From Planctomycetaceae bacterium (lineage in GTDB: Bacteria; Planctomycetota; Planctomycetia; Pirellulales; Pirellulaceae), in NCBI GenBank assembly GCA_024642765.1, contig JAHEAM010000071.1, positions 1 through 11,534 on the forward strand: a stretch of 11,534 nucleotides of DNA, given 5' to 3'. The position numbers were made by a program, and so were the translations under genes. Of the stretch, positions 7,027 through 11,534 are shown piece after piece (position 1 is the first letter of the stretch; every line of letters starts with the position of its first letter). The notes under the pieces were generated by a model that was given only the letters and a program-made list of their open reading frames with translations, was not told the origin of the DNA and did not search any database.

Positions 7027-9282
7027 CTACGACCCAAAGTTCTCGTTGAACCACCACCAGAGACGTTGAGCGAGACTTCGATTTGGCATTCGGAGGCGGC
7101 ACTGTCCGTCTAAGCCGATTCTCAGTCCCAACGCCTTGGGATCGATTGGCGCGATCGCGATATACTGAACATCTTCTTGATCAACTTTCGCGACGAGTTC
7201 GGAAATCAAATCAGGGATGCGGACCCTTGCCTGTAAAGCATCGGGCGTTTCATTGCGGGCAGATCGCTGAATAATGCGATCGGCCACGCCAATTGTTTCC
7301 AACTTCGTTTCCAGAACCATGCCAGGCAAAGAATGCAACCGAATGCGAGTTGGCTGGCCTACGTACGTGAATTTGACTTGACGCTCGTTCAACAGAATCA
7401 CAACCGTCCATTGGCTGAGGTCTGCCACCTCACATAGCCGTTGCCCACGCATTAACTGAATGTTCTTCTGTCCCCCGCTCAGAATATTTTGTTTGTCCAC
7501 CAGTGGGGTTTCCCATTGGCCGGGGAAATCGCCCTGCAGCGGCGTTGCCACGACAGTACCCGAGAACGGGCTGATGATTTCTAGACTTGCTCGTTGCGTT
7601 TCGATCAAGTCCACCAACTGTTGCAGCTTTTGAACCTCGGCGTTAATGGTCGCCAATTCCGACAAATACTTTGCCCCCTTGAAGCTCATTAAGCCGACTC
7701 TTAATGCTGCATCGCGTTTGGATTCGAGCTTCGCAAGCTCACTTTTTTTCTCTGCCAGTGAATATTCCAACTGCAAATTGTCTAGTTTGGTCAGCAACTG
7801 ACCTTTTTCCACACGATCGCCATCTTTCACCAACAATTCGTTCACTGCACCGCCCTCGCTGGCGTAGACCGATTCCAATCGTTTCGGAACGACAATCGCG
7901 CGACAACTCAAGTTACTCGGAAACGGCACAAAGAAAATGGCGCCAATTACCACAACCACAATCGCAGTCACTATCGAAAATCGTTTTGGTTTCATTTGCA
8001 TCATCCGACCTGGAACAGACATGAATCGAAAAAGTTTATAGGCAGGAAAGCCGACCATGCCCAACACCGAAAACCACGCAAGACCTTGGCCCACGGACTC
8101 CATTCCATACGGTTCCAACCAACGTGTCAAAAACATCAAAATCGAAAACAAAACAAAGAATCGATACAAAAACGCTGCCACAGTGAACAACGCAAACAGG
8201 GTCATTCGATTGCGAGGCAGCAGTGGATCGTCAGGCATTTCCAAACCCAGCCAATGGCGACCCAGCAAGGTGTTCAACGCCGTATTGGATTTCTGATGTA
8301 AGTTCGGAATTTCCAACAAATCGCTCATGATGTAATAACCATCGAAGCGTAGCAGTGGGTTGCCATTAAAGAGCACGGTGCTCACGCTCGACACCAACAT
8401 GATTTGCAAACAGATTTCTTGGATCATGCCAGGTTGCACGAACCACCACACAAACGTGGCGATGGTTGCTAAAACAATCTCGACATACATACCTGCAGCA
8501 CCAATTGTCGCGCGTTGCCATTTGCTGGGCAAACGCCAACTATCGGAAACATTGCAGTACAGACAGGGCGTCATGACCAATAGCATAAAGCCGATTTCGT
8601 GACATTCACCACCGAATTTCTTACAACTCAGGCCGTGTCCAAATTCGTGGCAGATTTTCGTAAAACACAAAACGCCAGCGAAGAGATACCATTTCTTGAG
8701 ATCAAAAAATTGGTCGAATCCTGGCAAACGAGCTTGAAATTCAGCCCAATTGGCCAGCACTGACATCAGCGCCAATAACGCCAGGCTCATGAAGATCACA
8801 CCAGCTGTCTTCGTAAATAACCAGCTCGTGTACGGATTCATGCGTTCTAACAATCGATCTGGGTCAACTCCGCGGAATCGAATTGCCAAAACATTGCTGA
8901 TCTTCGAAAAGTATTCCATGCGTTTGTTTCTTGCACCGCGTTGCATAAGCTCGGGCCCCTGCCCTGGCAAGTCGCTGATGACCAGTCCATCGCGATGAAA
9001 ACGCTGTAACAATTGCTGAAGTTGGTCGCGTTCCAAACGCTTGGGTGCATATTCACGCTGATAGTTGTCGACAATCTCTTCCACTGTTCGAGAACCGTTG
9101 AGTTGTTTCAACAGAAAATAAACATGCGGAGGAAACTGATAATACTTTTGGCCCAACGGCTCTTTCAAAACCCAATATTCCACGCCTTGATATTGCTGCA
9201 AATTTGCAGACAAGTCGCCTCGCATCTTTAGGCGGACGGGCGTTTGTGCGGAAGATGATGCAATGGCCAACGGTGAACTCAA
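7027..9282 (-). CDS. PqqD-like / M50 metalloprotease / HlyD fusion protein
   Basis: A 751-residue membrane protein. Residues 28-105 resemble a PqqD-like winged-helix domain (YWVLKEPLGQKYYQF, LLKQLNGSRTVEEIVDNY), a fold used as a peptide recognition element. The M50 (site-2 protease) core follows: TM segments near 155-178 and 198-218, zinc motif HEFGH (212-216), CHEIGFMLLVMTPCLYC (227-243), and NPLLRFDGYY (308-317) carrying the third zinc ligand D314. More TM segments lie near 259-283, 286-305, 357-385, 402-418 and 434-453. The C-terminal part is HlyD-like: first lipoyl half-motif 460-500, short coiled coil 503-562, second half-motif ISPFSGTVV (570-578), and beta barrel to about 730. Predicted role: intramembrane protease coupled to a periplasmic adaptor. 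The start TTG at 9282 directly follows the TAG of the upstream gene in the same frame; ATG at 9225 (codon 20) is the alternative. It is very probably co-transcribed with the gene upstream. Confidence 0.87.
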   Translation of the reverse strand: MSSPLAIASSSAQTPVRLKMRGDLSANLQQYQGVEYWVLKEPLGQKYYQFPPHVYFLLKQLNGSRTVEEIVDNYQREYAPKRLERDQLQQLLQRFHRDGLVISDLPGQGPELMQRGARNKRMEYFSKISNVLAIRFRGVDPDRLLERMNPYTSWLFTKTAGVIFMSLALLALMSVLANWAEFQARLPGFDQFFDLKKWYLFAGVLCFTKICHEFGHGLSCKKFGGECHEIGFMLLVMTPCLYCNVSDSWRLPSKWQRATIGAAGMYVEIVLATIATFVWWFVQPGMIQEICLQIMLVSSVSTVLFNGNPLLRFDGYYIMSDLLEIPNLHQKSNTALNTLLGRHWLGLEMPDDPLLPRNRMTLFALFTVAAFLYRFFVLFSILMFLTRWLEPYGMESVGQGLAWFSVLGMVGFPAYKLFRFMSVPGRMMQMKPKRFSIVTAIVVVVIGAIFFVPFPSNLSCRAIVVPKRLESVYASEGGAVNELLVKDGDRVEKGQLLTKLDNLQLEYSLAEKKSELAKLESKRDAALRVGLMSFKGAKYLSELATINAEVQKLQQLVDLIETQRASLEIISPFSGTVVATPLQGDFPGQWETPLVDKQNILSGGQKNIQLMRGQRLCEVADLSQWTVVILLNERQVKFTYVGQPTRIRLHSLPGMVLETKLETIGVADRIIQRSARNETPDALQARVRIPDLISELVAKVDQEDVQYIAIAPIDPKALGLRIGLDGQCRLRMPNRSLAQRLWWWFNENFGS

Positions 9283-11295
9283 CTAAAAGAAAACTCTTGT
9301 ACGGAGAAAGTCGTAAATCTGGTAGCCCCACACAAATCCCAACGGTTGTCGCCCGCAGTTGATGCGCGACGTCACACCCGCACCTGCCATTGGTTGCCCC
9401 AATTCACTTTCACCATCGATTTCCACGACAGCTCGATATTCCGTCAGCCCCTGAGGATTCACTTCCGCGCGATTTGAAATGGAAACCAACCGTCCTTTGT
9501 GCCGTAGATTTGGGTTCGTTGACAATAGGAAATCGGCAGGAAGCGGTTCCTTGCCCTCCAGCATGGCTTCGGTAATATAGCCAACTTTATTTTGCGGGAT
9601 CAACAATTCAACTTGCCACGGCCCCTCAAGTCGCGCCACACTGATCAGCGGTTGATTGGCCGTCACAGGCAAGTCTTCCAAGCGACCTTTGGCATCCCAA
9701 GTCACAACAACGCCATCGATCGGGCTAAATATCTGCAATGATTCTGTTTGCTTGTCAATCAACCCCAAAAGCTCAACCAGCCCGTTTCTTTCAATCGAAA
9801 GTTGATCGACATTGGACCCCATCACGACCCGATCGTCAGCTTTAAGGTCTTTTTGCTTCAATAACTGCGTGCGCAGATTCTCGATTTGTTTTTCCAGCGT
9901 ATCGATTTGCCCATAAATTTCGACTCGACGTTGTTCCAGCTGTTTCGATTTGAGAGTGATCAACAAATCCCCCTTCTTCACCACATCGCCGTGATCGTGA
10001 TGCACTGTTTCAACGCGCGCGTCCAATTCAGAAAACAGGGTGTTACGAATCTGCGGCTGGAGAACACCATCAACTTTGAGTTTCATTTGCGCCGGATAAA
10101 AGCATAGCAGTCCGATCACTAAACCAAACGCCGTTAGCCCCGCAATCGTACGCCCACGATAGTTAGTCCAAAGATTGTCCCGAAGTTTCCCGAGCGCTCG
10201 CCATAAGGGCAACATGAAAACATCACTGGTAACAAGTGCGTTTCCAAGTGCTTTGGTCGATTCGTCATTGATTAGCGTGAGATCTTGTTCAATCTGTGAT
10301 TGGTTAACTTCTTGGTCGAAAAACTCAATAACCAATCCGCCAATCTTTTTGGATGGCAGATCTTTGCGACGTTTGAGTTCATCGTTTTTTTTGACGGTCG
10401 GTGCTAAGATTAAAGGTACAACAGCAAACGTTCGGCTGTGTGATTCGTCCAAATACTCGTTGACTTGCGATGCCAACTTGGGCGGCAAGTTCGTTGTATC
10501 GCCAGTTAACCACAACGGAGTTGACGACTTGATTGACGAGGTCACAATATGCCCAAGTTTCTTCACGACGTTGGCTCGATTGTCAAAACGGTCTTGACTA
10601 CTTACAGCCTTCAGTTTGTATTGGCCACCGGATTCGATCGCCACGGCCACGCGGTCCGCGTGTAGGAGACGTCGGACTTCGTTTGCGATAGCGTAGGCTG
10701 TGTCATTGAGGTCAACGGACTTGTGAACTTCGCGCATGAAGGTCACACGCTCGGCCCACTGATCTTGGGTGCTGGACGCATTGCGCAAGTCATGTTGTTC
10801 TTGCCAGCGCGGAAACAGAGTTGCGATTTGAGTCGTGAACTTCACGTATCCCTGTTGTGTTTCTTCCGGAATATCGCCACGTTGCAGCAATTCCAGACTG
10901 CCCCAGATTCGCGACTGGCGGTCCTCGATTGGCACCGCAATCAACAGCATGTTGCCCGCCTCTGGCAAATCGGTTACCGACTCGCTGGCGACACATAACG
11001 GCTGTTGCGACTTGGCAACCTCCGTCAGCATTTGCTGATGCCGCTCATTGTCGGCGCCAATTGCATTGTGGCGTGCACCATGACCGAAAACTGGTTGAAA
11101 GCCCTGATTACCCTTAAATTGCCAAATCACGCCGCCGTGTGCGCCTGTAAGCGGTACGACTTTACTCAAGAGCGTTTCGCAGAATTGGTCGAAAGGTACT
11201 TCCGAACGCGCGAGCGTTCGCAGTTCTTCGATGGTTTGGCGAACCTCGCTTTTGACTTGTTCGACGGTCGCGGATCGTTCGTTACCTTGTGACAT
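9283..11295 (-). CDS. GAF-GAF-TM-HlyD membrane fusion protein (second copy)
   Basis: A 670-residue paralogue of the protein at 573-2672 with the same domain order: GAF-like 14-165 and 180-355, FMLPLWRALGKL linker (360-371), TM near 382-401, first lipoyl half-motif about 405-448 (DARVETVHHDHGDVVKKGDL), coiled coil 450-515, second half-motif QIFSPIDGVVVTW (521-533), and barrel to about 645. It ends in the NCG, GFVWGYQIYDFLR, VFF tail. Aligned segments such as HKSVDLNDTAYAIANEVRRL against HGSLDTDQTAFVIANDGRRI show clear common descent. Sensor domains should be cytosolic and the adaptor periplasmic. ATG at 11295 is preceded by no good Shine-Dalgarno sequence. The stop TAG (9283-9285) is followed without a gap by the TTG start of the M50 fusion gene in the same frame, so the two products are expected to work as partners. 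Ligand unknown. Confidence 0.85.
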   Translation of the reverse strand: MSQGNERSATVEQVKSEVRQTIEELRTLARSEVPFDQFCETLLSKVVPLTGAHGGVIWQFKGNQGFQPVFGHGARHNAIGADNERHQQMLTEVAKSQQPLCVASESVTDLPEAGNMLLIAVPIEDRQSRIWGSLELLQRGDIPEETQQGYVKFTTQIATLFPRWQEQHDLRNASSTQDQWAERVTFMREVHKSVDLNDTAYAIANEVRRLLHADRVAVAIESGGQYKLKAVSSQDRFDNRANVVKKLGHIVTSSIKSSTPLWLTGDTTNLPPKLASQVNEYLDESHSRTFAVVPLILAPTVKKNDELKRRKDLPSKKIGGLVIEFFDQEVNQSQIEQDLTLINDESTKALGNALVTSDVFMLPLWRALGKLRDNLWTNYRGRTIAGLTAFGLVIGLLCFYPAQMKLKVDGVLQPQIRNTLFSELDARVETVHHDHGDVVKKGDLLITLKSKQLEQRRVEIYGQIDTLEKQIENLRTQLLKQKDLKADDRVVMGSNVDQLSIERNGLVELLGLIDKQTESLQIFSPIDGVVVTWDAKGRLEDLPVTANQPLISVARLEGPWQVELLIPQNKVGYITEAMLEGKEPLPADFLLSTNPNLRHKGRLVSISNRAEVNPQGLTEYRAVVEIDGESELGQPMAGAGVTSRINCGRQPLGFVWGYQIYDFLRTRVFF

Positions 11296-11324
11296 AGGAA
11301 GTGTTTTAGGTTAGTAGTGTCAAA

Positions 11325-11353
11325 AAAATATGCGTGGTGATTACAAAATTCAA
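11325..11353 (-). promoter_or_regulatory. Candidate promoter for the GAF-HlyD / M50 pair
   Basis: On the minus strand TTGAAT (11348-11353) and TATTTT (11325-11330) are 17 bases apart, each matching 4 of 6 sigma70 consensus positions. They lie in the 99-base gap before the start at 11295. If real, the pair has its own promoter in addition to any readthrough from the gene further upstream. Confidence 0.3.
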
Positions 11354-11394
11354 CGGTCGTTCCGACGTTAGTGAGTCTGCGGAGACAAAACATG

Positions 11395-11534
11395 TCAATC
11401 GATGTGATCCAGAATTGGATCGAATCCCATTTCCCGTTGCGTGCGATTTAGGTTCTTCTCATTGTACATCAGTACTTTACGCGCGCGGAAGTGTCGACGT
11501 TCAACTTTGGCTTGCGCTTCTTGAAACAAATCGA
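11395..11534 (-). CDS. C-terminal tail of an unidentified protein (cut by right edge)
   Basis: An open frame enters from the right edge with the first whole codon at 11532 and ends at TGA (11395-11397), giving 45 residues. It is strongly charged and helical at first (DLFQEAQAKVERRHFRARKV), contains MYNEKNLNRTQ, and ends GFDPILDHID. The absence of stops over 45 codons, the protein-like composition and the collinear position upstream of the GAF-HlyD gene (99-base gap) support a real gene. No family is recognisable from this piece. Another component of the same envelope complex, for example an outer-membrane channel, would fit the context but is only a guess. Confidence 0.6.
   Translation of the reverse strand, partial: DLFQEAQAKVERRHFRARKVLMYNEKNLNRTQREMGFDPILDHID

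Noticed and set aside
7027..11534. Type I secretion or RND efflux operon
   Set aside because: HlyD-like parts are present, but there are no Walker A/B ATPase motifs, no 12-TM permease and no recognisable TolC in the window.

Overview
The window looks like a piece of a planctomycete chromosome (Pirellulaceae-like; inferred from protein architecture, no marker gene is present). The grounds are two large proteins joining cytosolic GAF sensor domains to HlyD-type adaptors, a PqqD-like/M50 metalloprotease/HlyD fusion, a membrane-anchored PknB-like kinase with a planctomycete-style N-terminus, and mostly weak Shine-Dalgarno signals. No tRNA, rRNA, CRISPR array or insertion sequence was seen.

Layout. 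1-171 (-): 5' end of a glucosamine-6-phosphate deaminase (nagB), running off the left edge. 172-572: intergenic, with a strong palindrome. 573-2672 (+): GAF-GAF-TM-HlyD protein. 2673-2986: intergenic, with hairpins. 2987-3961 (+): free exported HlyD-type adaptor. 4010-5026 (-): secreted protein of unknown function with two possible STN-like repeats. 5300-6955 (+): Ser/Thr kinase with one TM segment and a helical C-terminal region. 7027-9282 (-): PqqD-like/M50/HlyD fusion. 9283-11295 (-): second GAF-GAF-TM-HlyD protein, a paralogue of the first. 11395-11534 (-): C-terminal tail of a further protein, cut by the right edge.

How the genes may work together (inference). Four proteins carry the barrel-sandwich/coiled-coil/beta-barrel plan of membrane fusion proteins. 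Three are tied to the inner membrane through cytosolic or membrane-embedded sensory or proteolytic modules, and one is free in the periplasm. No ABC, RND or MFS pump is encoded here. The locus could be an envelope-spanning complex in which GAF sensing and kinase signalling control an M50 protease-adaptor unit, with the transporter or outer-membrane channel encoded outside the window. The two rightmost complete minus-strand genes lie in the same reading frame with one TAG between them and a TTG directly after it, so they are tightly coupled or could be partly fused by readthrough.
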